The notes beneath the pieces are model-generated. The model did not search any database. It saw nothing but the letters and a program-made list of their open reading frames with translations, and was not told the DNA's origin. DNA of 64,000 nucleotides from Rapana venosa (lineage: Eukaryota; Mollusca; Gastropoda; Neogastropoda; Muricidae): contig CM054145.1 in assembly GCA_028751875.1 (NCBI GenBank), forward strand, positions 5,201,626 to 5,265,625, written 5' to 3'. Shown in pieces: positions 42,660-49,379 of the stretch. A program made the position numbers and the translations under genes. How positions within the stretch are numbered: position 1 is the first letter of the stretch; the number at the start of each line of letters is the position of its first letter.

Positions 42660-43526
42660 CACACCAGTTGGCTGGATGGTCAGTCAGCTAGTTGCTTAGC
42701 CAGTCAGTCAGTCAGTCAGTCAGTCAGTTCTTTGTTTACTTGAAAGTTTATTCTTCACTCACAAAAGAACACCACCTTGCCACTCATAATGTGTCGTAGC
42801 GATCCTCTTTGTTAATAAAATACCTAACCCTCTTCATCTTCTTAGGTGTCTATCTACGAATCTTGTTTATTTTATTGTCTGTCTTCTTTTTTCCTCTGTC
42901 TTGTCTCCTTATTTTATATTATGTGTCTCTCTGTGCAATAATCTATTCATCCATCTACCTAGTCAATCCTGCCATCCGTCTCCCCGTCCTTTTACCCGTC
43001 AATCTATTATTATCATCATCGTCGTCGTCATCATCGTCATCATCATCATCACCACCATCATCATCGTTGTCATTATTCTCGTTGTTGCGGTTATTGTTGA
43101 CGTGGTCACAACCACCACCACCACCACATCATCATCACCACCATCATGATGATCATCATCACCACCACCACCACCATCACCACCACCACCACCATCATCA
43201 TTATTCTCGTTGTTGCGGTTATTAATGACGTGGTCACAACCACCACCACCACTATCACCACATCATCATCATCACCACCACCACCACCATCATCACCACC
43301 ACCATCATCATCACCGTCATCATCATCATCACCACCATCATCATCATCGCCTACTATCATCCAGCGCACATACCATCGGCCTTATAGCGCCATTCCACGT
43401 CGACCAGTCGTTCCCCGGGGGCGCTGAGGTAGGCCCAGGTCAGGTTGACCTCGGAGCCAGGACAAACGGGCAGGGTCTGCTTGTCTGGGGGGGATTGAGG
43501 AGTGCTCCACCTCAGGCCGCTGCACA
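27968..43526 (-). CDS. Gene B: Ig-Ig-coiled coil-MAM protein (5' partial, spliced, open frame)
   Basis: Eight exons join in frame on the minus strand: 43526-43374, 39726-39505, 38234-38092, 36443-36068, 34959-34816, 32448-32294, 29377-29261 and 28087-27968 (stop TGA). Together they give about 476 codons without a stop. Order: V-set-like Ig1, C-type Ig2 with both canonical cysteines, a coiled coil of about 60 residues, then a complete MAM domain with cysteines at the expected places. No transmembrane helix is present. Inferred role: a secreted, oligomeric recognition or adhesion protein, by analogy with mollusc FREP/VIgL proteins. The signal-peptide exon was not found upstream. It is convergent with gene A, about 3.5 kb between the two stops. 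Confidence 0.83.
28141..28690. repeat. AGC/AGT trinucleotide array in gene B
   Basis: (AGC)n and (AGT)n blocks, within the intron just upstream of the gene B terminal exon (on the minus strand it reads CTG/CTA). Confidence 0.92.
28795..28950 (-). mobile_element. SINE-3 3' fragment
   Basis: ATCGAGGAGAATAGAATAAG to AAGCGGAACGGGTT, ending at a GA microsatellite. Confidence 0.7.
28955..29258. repeat. GA and ACAG repeats
   Basis: (GA)n 28960-29035, GACAGA text, then (ACAG)n 29205-29250. On the minus strand this is a CTGT array starting at the gene B MAM part-3 donor. Confidence 0.88.
29261..29377 (-). CDS. Gene B exon: MAM domain part 3
   Basis: A 117-bp exon between CGCTGTTTCAG and GTCTGT. It encodes DPLFSLNGNQGNRWSQAKV. 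The intron before it is a satellite reading CTATGCTAGG on this strand, and the intron after it is a CTGT array, the same arrangement as gene A. Confidence 0.86.
29390..29715. repeat. CATAGCCTAG satellite in gene B
   Basis: Units of CATAGC, CTAGC and GTACAG (about 22 bp). It abuts the gene B MAM part-3 acceptor, in the same place as the 20690-22490 satellite in gene A. Confidence 0.9.
29741..30500 (-). mobile_element. LINE 3' part (FADD family)
   Basis: Open minus-strand frame for the end of RT and the C-terminal domain: KTYGMEISAEKTKLM, FLYACESWTLTADLE and KLKWYGHVTRSK. It ends in a (GATA)n tail. It is 5'-truncated at about 30500. The first 375 bp overlap and closely match 40728-41095. Confidence 0.82.
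30603..30650 (+). pseudogene. Inverted relic of a MAM part-2 exon start
   Basis: CTGATCTGTCTTCCAG followed by a short piece reading like the beginning of the gene B MAM part-2 exon (GHY, then divergence and a stop in about 12 codons). It lies on the opposite strand inside a gene B intron. It matches the intronic acceptor duplicate at 32480-32520, so it is probably a small inverted duplication. Confidence 0.5.
30865..31235 (+). mobile_element. SINE-3 copy with internal duplication
   Basis: Head GGGCGATAGCTTAGTGGTCA, B-box-like GCCCGGGTTTGAGCC, then two successive CTTCGGATGAGA blocks (31010 and 31095) and ACAGATGACAAAATTTAAAA. Confidence 0.7.
31590..31745 (+). mobile_element. SINE-3 3' fragment
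   Basis: AACATCTTGCGCACACGTTA to CTTATTCCATTAACCTCGAA, with an AATAAAAGAAC tail. Confidence 0.7.
31750..32290. other. Gene B intron, no gene seen
   Basis: Mixed sequence with a short AGCTTAGCTTA run at about 31985. Nothing coding recognised. Confidence 0.5.
32294..32448 (-). CDS. Gene B exon: MAM domain part 2
   Basis: Follows CTGTCTTCCAG and ends CTGAGG before GTAAGT. It encodes GHYMYTEAS, AILQSPM and CSDICVSFYYHMYG. A second, nearly identical acceptor stretch lies about 40-70 bp upstream in the intron (about 32480-32515). Confidence 0.86.
32600..32870 (+). mobile_element. Diverged SINE-3-like sequence
   Basis: GGTTTTGAGTCTCCGCTGTA, ACAACATCTTGCGCACGCAT and CTACCTGAAGAGCGATAGGC blocks resemble 27240-27560. 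Old. Confidence 0.4.
33017..33389. repeat. 43-bp tandem repeat, 8.5 copies, nearly perfect
   Basis: The unit contains TGCAATCTTCGTTTATCAGA and ACCCTTGTAGCATATACAT. Only the last copy shows changes. In a gene B intron. Confidence 0.95.
33590..34210. repeat. 29-bp satellite with higher-order structure
   Basis: The unit is TGCATGTACGGATCTTG + TTGCAAACTTTC. A composite block with the variants GCATGCAAACTTTCGGCAT and TTGCTGGAAAC recurs at 33751, 33880 and 34067. These spacings are 129 and 187 bp; the second is the first plus two 29-bp units. In the gene B intron between MAM parts 1 and 2. Confidence 0.93.
34285..34330. repeat. C homopolymer runs
   Basis: Two C runs separated by GGGCAA. Length is unreliable. 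Confidence 0.8.
34816..34959 (-). CDS. Gene B exon: MAM domain part 1
   Basis: Follows TTATATGCAG and ends GGGAACG before GTGAGT. It encodes CDFEASLCGYTQ, DQFDWTRKSG and TGPHFDHTFG, a textbook MAM start. It is closer to the MAM consensus than the gene A copy. Confidence 0.87.
34985..35318. repeat. G-run, GGTGT, ACAG and GA repeats
   Basis: (G)n 34989-35023, (GGTGT)n about 35090-35127, (ACAG)n and (GA)n to 35318. Directly upstream of gene B MAM part 1. Confidence 0.88.
35625..35884 (-). mobile_element. SINE-1 copy f
   Basis: Reverse orientation. Lacks only the first bases of the tRNA-like head (begins AGTGGTCAGAGCACTCGC on the minus strand). Tail GGTAAAGG on the plus strand. Confidence 0.85.
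36068..36443 (-). CDS. Gene B exon: Ig-like domain 2 C-terminal half plus coiled coil
   Basis: A 376-bp exon after TTTGCTGTGCAG, ending AGGCAGCG before GTACGT. The frame is open throughout: SGTYTCKVSHSC (F strand), then RLLLMEEELRALGGRLRQAG and the heptad-like LLASLLHTLKEDNARLQQ. The long a/d leucine pattern indicates an oligomerising coiled coil between Ig2 and MAM, like the interceding region of FREPs. It is the intact version of gene A 9474-9854. Confidence 0.86.
36450..37050. other. Gene B intron, no gene seen
   Basis: Mixed AT-rich sequence, ending in (GT)n 36980-37035. Confidence 0.5.
37570..37915 (-). mobile_element. LINE RT fragment
   Basis: Minus-strand DNA closely resembles 41290-41610 (the RT finger/palm region including the VDFKNAFDRVW segment), with many indels and stops. 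No ends recognised. Confidence 0.6.
37967..38040. repeat. (CT)n microsatellite
   Basis: About 36 uninterrupted CT units, 50 bp from the gene B exon at 38092. Confidence 0.95.
38092..38234 (-). CDS. Gene B exon: Ig-like domain 2, N-terminal half
   Basis: A 143-bp exon after CCTTGCTGCAG, ending TGGACT before GTGAGT. It is base-for-base the same as gene A 7331-7473 as read here. It encodes FQLVLTCGTI and TQIVWT. Confidence 0.86.
38340..38715 (+). mobile_element. SINE-2 copy c
   Basis: Head GGATCGTGCTCTCAAGATAA with GGTTCGATCCCC B-box, body with CACGTAAAAGAACCCGCGGC, then CA-rich AATACA repeats. Confidence 0.78.
38720..39500. other. Gene B intron, no gene seen
   Basis: Mixed sequence with a GGGCTGGGCTG run near 39270. 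No exon-like match to gene A. Confidence 0.5.
39505..39726 (-). CDS. Gene B exon: Ig-like domain 1, C-terminal half
   Basis: A 222-bp exon between CTCTCTGTGGCAG and GTAAGG. It is near-identical to gene A 3186-3407, with HFFADSS where A has HFFTDSS and a few silent changes. It contains VTDSGLYSVHV, with no F-strand cysteine. The upstream intron lacks the SINE present in A. Confidence 0.86.
39803..40320 (-). mobile_element. CR1/L2-like LINE 3' end
   Basis: Minus 40310-40095 encodes GRRSFSVSGPSIWNGLPISL and a TFKSGLKTYLF end, typical of the C-terminus of CR1/L2/Rex1-type LINEs. The 3' UTR runs through a CA microsatellite to AGCGCTATATGAATTCC and a (TTA)n tail at 39803-39830. Confidence 0.65.
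40370..40520 (+). mobile_element. RTE-like LINE C-terminal fragment
   Basis: Reads ESEMKAMQHSWGSV, LAQDRLEWKRFVAALHSTG, then a (GATGAT)n tail. It is the same family as the fragment at 44792-45072. Confidence 0.65.
40719..42590 (-). mobile_element. LINE (FADD family), 5' and central part
   Basis: Minus frames: IGSDHDLVMMTFRLRLKK (endonuclease end) and a connector from 42587 to 41835. The RT runs 41795-40809 with EEQAGFRAGRSTTEQIFNL, DLCHVFIDFKKAFDRVW, VGVRQGCLLSPTLFNIFLER and LRFADDIDGIAG. The frames break at 41835 and again near 40830. The C-terminus is missing beyond about 40719. Confidence 0.85.
42605..43356. repeat. CA, CAGT and CAT/CAC repeats
   Basis: (CA)n 42610-42665, (CAGT)n 42700-42726, then CAT/CAC trinucleotides 43010-43356, with a duplicated TTATTCTCGTTGTTGCGG block at 43073 and 43200. 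42730-43005 has no gene seen. Confidence 0.88.
43374..43526 (-). CDS. Gene B exon: Ig-like domain 1, N-terminal half
   Basis: A 153-bp exon after CCCTCACAG, ending GCCGATG before GTATGTG. It encodes CPGSEVNLTW and VDVEWRYKAD, the B and C strands of an Ig domain. The B-strand cysteine position is tryptophan (N-L-T-W), and the C-strand tryptophan follows at the usual spacing. It enters in phase 1, implying an upstream exon, probably the signal peptide. The acceptor lies in a 53-bp tandem duplication. Confidence 0.78.
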
Positions 43527-43626
43527 CTGTGAGGGTACTCTCTTAGTTAGTTGTTGATTTATGTGTGTATATCTGCACACTGTGAGGGTACTCTCTTAGT
43601 TAGTTGTTGATTTATGTGTGTATATG
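43508..43626. repeat. 53-bp tandem duplication over the Ig1 acceptor
   Basis: CTGCACACTGTGAGGGTACT through TTTATGTGTGTATAT occurs twice (from about 43520 and 43573). It duplicates the minus-strand acceptor CCCTCACAG. Confidence 0.9.
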
Positions 43627-43914
43627 TAGGGTAGGGACAGCTCAGTGGTCACAGCACTCGCTTTCCCCACGCTAAGGTTAAGCAGCATCGAGCGTGTTTA
43701 CCAAGTGGATGGGCGACCGTTTGCGCGCCTTGGCTTCAGTTCAGTCCCCCAGTTCACCCAGCTGTCAATGGGTACCTGCCTCTTTAGGGTCAGGGAAGGT
43801 AAAGCAGCAAAGGAGAGGAGATGGGCGCTGCCCTCAATATGCTGGCCCCTAGAGAAGTTGAAGTCTCTGATGCCTCGCTCCCCTACGACCAGATAGGTTA
43901 TGTGACACCTTTAC

Positions 43915-43916
<2 letters not shown>
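43626..43916 (+). mobile_element. SINE-1 copy g
   Basis: A complete copy from AGGGACAGCTCAGTGGTCAC to CACCTTTACCTC, directly upstream of a GT microsatellite. Confidence 0.85.
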
Positions 43917-43948
<32 letters not shown>

Positions 43949-44310
43949 TATGGTGTGGTGTGGTGTGGTGTGGTGTGGTGTGTGTGTGTGTGTGTTTACT
44001 TACTGACTACCTTCCTTCCTTCTTTACTTACTTACTTACGTCAATCTAATGCAGTCCTGTTGTTTATAGCCCCGCCGACCACAGAGGCCATATCAGGGCT
44101 GTCACCTCGTCAAAATTTAAATCTCAGATTTAAAATGTGCAGCTATATACAGATTAAAACAGATTACTTACTTACTTAAAAAGTTACTTTACTTTACTTA
44201 TTGACTTGCTGACTGACTTACTTTACTTACTTACCTACTTGCTTATTTTACTTACTTTACTTACTTACTTACTCACTTACTTACTTATTTGCTTGCTTGC
44301 TTTCTGACTA
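43916..44310. repeat. GT, GGTGT and ACTT repeats
   Basis: (GT)n 43916-43947, (GGTGT)n to 43980, and (ACTT)n clusters 44018-44040 and 44160-44300, with repeat Y between. Confidence 0.85.
44037..44165. repeat. Interspersed repeat Y (copies also at 27105-27195, 52395-52535, 52795-52890)
   Basis: All share a GCCCCGCCGACCACAGAGGC / CAGGGCTGTCACCTCGTCAA core and an AAATCTCAG...GATTAAAACAG end. The copies at 52 kb carry error-like changes. Class unknown. Confidence 0.55.
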
Positions 44311-44339
44311 ACTGGATGACTGACCGAATTTTGTTTTTC

Positions 44340-44690
44340 GTTCCTCGAATAGAGCTCAGAGGTTCAACAATGGTGAGATTTTGCGTGTGTGCGACCAGTT
44401 TATTTGCCTCACCATGAAGGTAGCCGCATTCCGACTTCGGAAATGTACGTGCGTTGTTTCTGTTACCCACCCAACGCCGACATGAAAGTCAGGATCTTTG
44501 ACGTGCATATTTGAAATCCTGCGTACACGAAGGGAATTCTGGCAGGTCTACACTTGAAGTGGACCTGGGAGATTCCGTAAAAAATCCCTACCCAGTCGCT
44601 GCCGAGATTCGAACCCGCGACTTCATGGACCCATGGGCTTGAGTTGAAGCCGCACGGTCTTAACCCCTCGTTAGCCTGTCGCGCCCGGGA
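44340..44690 (-). mobile_element. tRNA-type SINE-like repeat
   Basis: The minus strand has GGGGTTAAGACCGTGCGGC and GTCGCGGGTTCGAATCTCGG (A- and B-box-like), then a body with GTAGACCTGCCAGAATTCCC. The far end (44340-44460) matches 1850-1970 in reverse. Distinct from SINE-1 to SINE-3. Confidence 0.5.
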
Positions 44691-45190
44691 GCGAGCCCGG
44701 GTTCGAGCCACCACCTAAACGCCCGTTCAAGGGGAGTTTTTCACTGGAGCTAACGCCAGTGCTGACTCCACTCGCCGCCGAAAGTTCTTCGTCATCATCA
44801 TTAACCATTACACCCAGTGGTGTGTAGGGCAGCAACAAAGCGCTTCCACTCCTGCCTATCCTGGGCCAACCTAGTCACTGATCCCCAAGAGTGCTGCTGC
44901 ATGGCCTTCATCTCACTTTCTACAGTCCTCCTCCTCCACGTTGCTTTTGGTCTCTACCTTTCTTTCTCCTTCCTTCTGGGGTCCAGTGCAATGCTGTTCT
45001 TGTGATTGACTGTGGGTCTCTTCGGAGGATGTGCCCAATCCACTTCTACCGTTGTCTGGTGATGATGGTTCCAAAGTTCTTCGGATGAAACAATAAACCG
45101 AGGTCCCGTGTGCGAACGCACGCAGAACATCTTGCGCATACCTTAAAACCCCGTTCTGCCTTGCCGGAGGGTAGGCCATTCGTAACGGTC
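44690..45190 (+). mobile_element. SINE-3 split by a LINE fragment
   Basis: Left half 44690-44791 (CCCGGGTTCGAGCCACCAC B-box and CTAACGCCAGTGCTGACTCC). Right half 45073-45190 (CGGATGAAACAATAAACCGA ... CAGAACATCTTGCGCATACC). The break carries an 11-bp target-site duplication. Confidence 0.75.
44792..45072 (-). mobile_element. RTE-like LINE 3' fragment inserted in a SINE
   Basis: The minus strand encodes a [13 protein letters not shown]...[12 protein letters not shown] segment and a final LAQDRQEWKRFVAALHTTG, with an ATGATGATGA tail. It is flanked by AAAGTTCTTCG at 44781-44791 and 45073-45083. Confidence 0.78.
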
Positions 45191-45199
45191 AGAGCATAT

Positions 45200-45293
45200 G
45201 CATGCACACACACATACACGCGCGCACACACACATACACACACACACACGCACGCACGCACGCACGCACGCACACCTCTCTCTTTTAATATTA

Positions 45294-45326
<33 letters not shown>

Positions 45327-45370
45327 CACTACTACTACTACTACTAATAATAATAATAATAATAATAGCA
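45200..45370. repeat. CA/CGCA and ACT/AAT repeats
   Basis: CA and CGCA runs to 45275, then (ACT)n and (AAT)n 45294-45368. Confidence 0.88.
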
Positions 45371-45545
45371 GTAATAATAATAAGAAGAAGAAATATAGCG
45401 CTATACCCAGAAAAGCCAAATCAAAGCGCTTGCATTCCACCTATTCTTACACGGTCATGCAACCAATGACAAACAATCCATAGTTTAAACAAACAGATAT
45501 TACAAACATGGTACGCTGCAGACCAAATCGTTAACGCTAACACTA
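45340..45545 (-). mobile_element. CR1/L2-like LINE 3' tail
   Basis: Shares CATTCTTACAGTCATGCAACCAAT-type sequence and the AGCGCTATA motif with 39803-39930, and ends in an (ATT)n tail on the minus strand. Non-coding. Similar short tails occur at 31235-31305 (+) and 37052-37130 (-). Confidence 0.5.
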
Positions 45546-45762
45546 AAAACACTACAACATACCTTTCCAAAAACACACTACAACATACCTTTCAAAGACA
45601 GACTACAACATACCTTTCCAAAAACACACTACAGCATACCTTTCAAAGACAGACTACAACATACCTTTCCAAAAACAGACTACAACATACCTTTCAAAAA
45701 ACAGACTACAACATACCTTTCCAAAAACAGACTACAACATACCTTTCCAAAAACAGACCAGA
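45538..45762. repeat. 27-bp tandem repeat, about 8 copies
   Basis: The unit is ACTACAACATACCTTTCC + AAAAACAG, with a 25-bp variant TTTCAAAGACAG. Confidence 0.9.
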
Positions 45763-45902
45763 AAAATCACACAGAATCGGAATGTGTCCTTCATCTTCTT
45801 GCGTCTTTAGCACCACTTGATCCGTAGAGATCATTCATTCATTATATATAGGTTTTCCCGGTAAAAAGATAAGAATTGAGGACACCATGGTGTGATCTAC
45901 TC

Positions 45903-46165
45903 TGTGTGTGTGTGGGGGGGGGGGGGGGGAGGGGGGGGGGGGGGGGGGGGGTTGTGTTTGTGTGTGTGTGTGTGTGTGTGTTGTGTGTGTGGTGTGTGTG
46001 TGTTGTGTGTTGTGTTGTGTGTGTGTTATAGGTGGGTGGTTTTTGAGTGCGTGCGCGCGCGCGCGCGCGTGTGTGTTGCTTCGGTTTTTTTCTGTCTGTC
46101 CCTCTTTGTTTCTCTGTAAGTCAGTCAGTCAGTCAGTCAGTCAGTCAGTCAGTCAGTCAGTCATC

Positions 46166-46232
<67 letters not shown>

Positions 46233-46400
46233 CGTCTTTCTCTGTCCGTCTTTCTCTGTCTCTCTGTATCTCTGTCTCCCTCTGTCTCTGTATCTCTCAC
46301 TCTGCCTCTCTCTGTATCTTTCGGTCTGTCTCTGTGTCTCTCACTTTGTCTCTCACTTTGTCTCTCTATCTCTATCTCTGTCTCATACATACAGCTGATG
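45903..46400. repeat. G, GT, AGTC and CT repeats
   Basis: (G)n 45914-45951, GT mixture to 46075, (AGTC)n 46120-46162, (CT)n 46166-46230 and CT-rich text after. Confidence 0.88.
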
Positions 46401-46689
46401 TAGAATCAGTCGTTTCCATTTTTGTCTCTGACTTTTAAAAAAAAGTTGGGCTGATTACTTGGTTTGGTTGCTAAAATGCATGGCTGTGCGAGTGTGGATG
46501 GCAAAAGTGTGAATGTATCCTTATGTATGACGGAAAATTTGATGTATGTAGATATGTAATTAGTCAATTCGCATTGATTGGTTGGTTTATTATATAACTG
46601 ACTGATAATGTGAGTAGTTGATTGCATGTATAACTAAATTATTAAGTTTATTGTCAGCTTCATTGTGTATATGTTATGCATTTCTTCAT

Positions 46690-46795
46690 GTTTGTTTGCC
46701 TTTTGGTTTCCTTTTTTTCATGAGGGCCTGGTGTAAAGAAGCCCCTGGCTTATCCATTTTATCCTCAATAAAACATTCGAATTCAAGTTCTCTCT
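46690..46795 (+). mobile_element. Probable LINE 3' end
   Basis: Ends CAATAAAACATTCGAATTCA followed by AGTTC, the form of a LINE 3' UTR with a short terminal repeat. No coding part recognised. The upstream 46440-46690 is AT-rich and unassigned. Confidence 0.35.
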
Positions 46796-47399
46796 CTCTC
46801 TTTTATTTCAGTTTATTATCATATAATGCAACCCTAAGGGCGGGGACTGGATGTAAAAAAGCACATGGGCAAACACACGCGCGCACACACACAAATAAAA
46901 TAAATAAAACACACACACACACAATTTTAAAGTAAAACACACGCACACTACACACACACACGCCTACGAGTATGGAACACGACAACGCAATCCTTAAACC
47001 AATACAGAGCAAAGGCCAAACAGTTGAACGCGAAACGGGACTATGGCCTATGATAAGATCTGTGAATACACCATGTGTTCGTTTACCATCGAAAGTATTT
47101 GGAACATCGTTTTATAGGCTAAGATTCTACATCACTTTCAACTTCGGCATATTTCTCTCCAAAAAAACACACCAAAACCAGGTTGCTAACCTCAGGAAGT
47201 GTGTCGCCACAAGAGCAGCGCCACATTTAAAACAACCTCCTGTTTGCCCATGTACTGGTTTGTTAAAATGTAGGCCGACACGGTTTTACTATTGTAGACT
47301 CCCAAGTCCTACTTCTTCTTCCACGTGGCGCCACCCATGTAACGCTACCAGAAGAGGGCTGGATTCAGAAGGCAATGGCAAATCACTGATATGAATCTC

Positions 47400-48525
47400 T
47401 TCAAAGTAAAAGAAAACAGTAGGAACATGCAGACCAGGCCATGACGGCCATATTGATCTAGCAATCTACTGCGAAATGAACAACAAGGCCTGAAGATAAA
47501 CATTCGTGCGCGAAAGCCGATGGAGCAAGGAAGGCAAATCCAAAAGAGGAGACTACACCATTATTTTCAGGGAATGGGGAGGGGGGTGGGGGGGGGGGGG
47601 GCACACGGTGTAGCTTTCATAGCAGACAGGCACCATTCAGCTGGCTTAAAAAGCTACAACATCAGCGACAGAACGCTCACGATCAAACTTGAAGCAAAGC
47701 TATCCCCCATCAACATTATTCGGGTATATGCTCCAACATCTGACAGCTCACAAGAAGACATAGAATCATTACATAACGACCTACAGACAGCCAAAGACCA
47801 AATACCTGGCAGGGAAGTCTGCACAATCACGGGAGACTTCAACGCAAAAAGAAGGTAAAGTCATCAAGTGCTGCAAGGGACTATTCAGTCAGTCACGGCT
47901 CAAGAAACGACAGAGGAGATAGATACGCTTGCTACCTTCTGCCATGCAAACATTCATTACAAACACTTGTTGTATATATACATATACAATTATATATATG
48001 GATCTCACCAATAACTAAAATTCACCATCAAATAGACTATGATATACTGATGAACAAAACTTGTCAGACATCAATCTGTAATGCCAGAACAAGACCAGGG
48101 GCAGACAGAGACTCAAATAACTTGCTCGTGTCCACGGAGATCAGATGAAAAGGCGGTCAAACAGAAACCAACACTTGCACCCTGCTGCAAATATCATCTG
48201 GACAAGCTGCCTAACACTGAAAACTTAAAGCGCGTACGAAATTGAAACAATCGTTTTTTTAAAAGCACTTCTGAAAGAATGGAGTAAACATGAGGCTCCA
48301 CCAAAAGAGATCTGGAGTGACATGAAGAAAAATTACACAGAGGCTGCCCTAAAATAACTGAGGAATGATGGAAAAGAATCAATCCAAACCCTTCATTAGT
48401 GATGAAGTTCTCATGTTAGCGGGAGAGAAGAGAAAAAGCCAGAAAAGTAAACACGACTGCAGAGAACTTTCAAAGAGATTAGAACAAAGATCGGAAGAGA
48501 CAAGTTTATAGCTAGACAGTGGGTC
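47400..48525 (+). mobile_element. Degenerate LINE endonuclease region
   Basis: Reads AHGVAFIADRHHSAGLKSYN, INIIRVYAPTSDSS and CTITGDFNAK (APE endonuclease motifs), then DYDILMNKT, ARTRPGADRDSNNLLV and APPKEIWSDMKKN pieces in shifting frames. Old and heavily broken. Confidence 0.7.
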
Positions 48526-48529
48526 GTCT

Positions 48530-48552
48530 CAACACACAACACACACACACAC

Positions 48553-48586
<34 letters not shown>

Positions 48587-48735
48587 CTACACTACACTAC
48601 ACACACCACACACACTACACTACACTACACACACCACACACACTACACTACACTACACCACACACACTACACTACACTACACCACACACACTACACTACA
48701 CACACCACACACACTACACTACACTACACTACACA

Positions 48736-48777
<42 letters not shown>

Positions 48778-48795
48778 CACACACACACACATGAA
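48530..48795. repeat. CA / ACACTACACT repeat
   Basis: (CA)n, then ACTACACTACACACACCAC units of about 26 bp, then (CA)n. Confidence 0.9.
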
Positions 48796-49012
48796 GTCCT
48801 TCGGATGAGACTATAAACCTATGTCCCGTGTGCCAACGTACACAGAACATCTTAGGAACACGTTAAAACCTGTACCGCTTTTCGGAAGATTAGGCTAATG
48901 TGTGCCGGAGAGAACAGATAACAGAATTGACAAAAACGCATACACACGGGGACTTGATGTTAAAAAAGCACATGAGTGCTTATTCCATTATTCTCGAAAT
49001 AAAAAAAATAAG
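48793..49012 (+). mobile_element. SINE-3 3' fragment
   Basis: CCTTCGGATGAGACTATAAA to CTTATTCCATTATTCTCGAA, with an A-rich tail. It has CA repeats on both sides. Confidence 0.72.
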
Positions 49013-49225
49013 AAACACACATACACACTCACAAACACACAAACTCACGCACTCTCACACACACTCACTCACTCACACACCTTACAACACAACACACACA
49101 TGCACGCACGCTCACACTACACCCACCAACCCACAGTTCAGCCACCCACACAACACACACACCCACCTCACAACACAAAACAAAATACACGCACGCACAC
49201 ACACACACACACACAAACATACACG

Positions 49226-49278
<53 letters not shown>

Positions 49279-49290
49279 CTCTCTCTCGCG
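49013..49290. repeat. CA and CT repeats
   Basis: Imperfect CA text, then (CT)n 49230-49287. Confidence 0.88.
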
Positions 49291-49379
49291 GGGGCTGGAG
49301 TGATCTCCCTTGAAGGTAGGCAGGAAGAAATTTTGCTGTTCATTAATTTGTCCAAAAAAAGTAAATTTCACTCAACACC

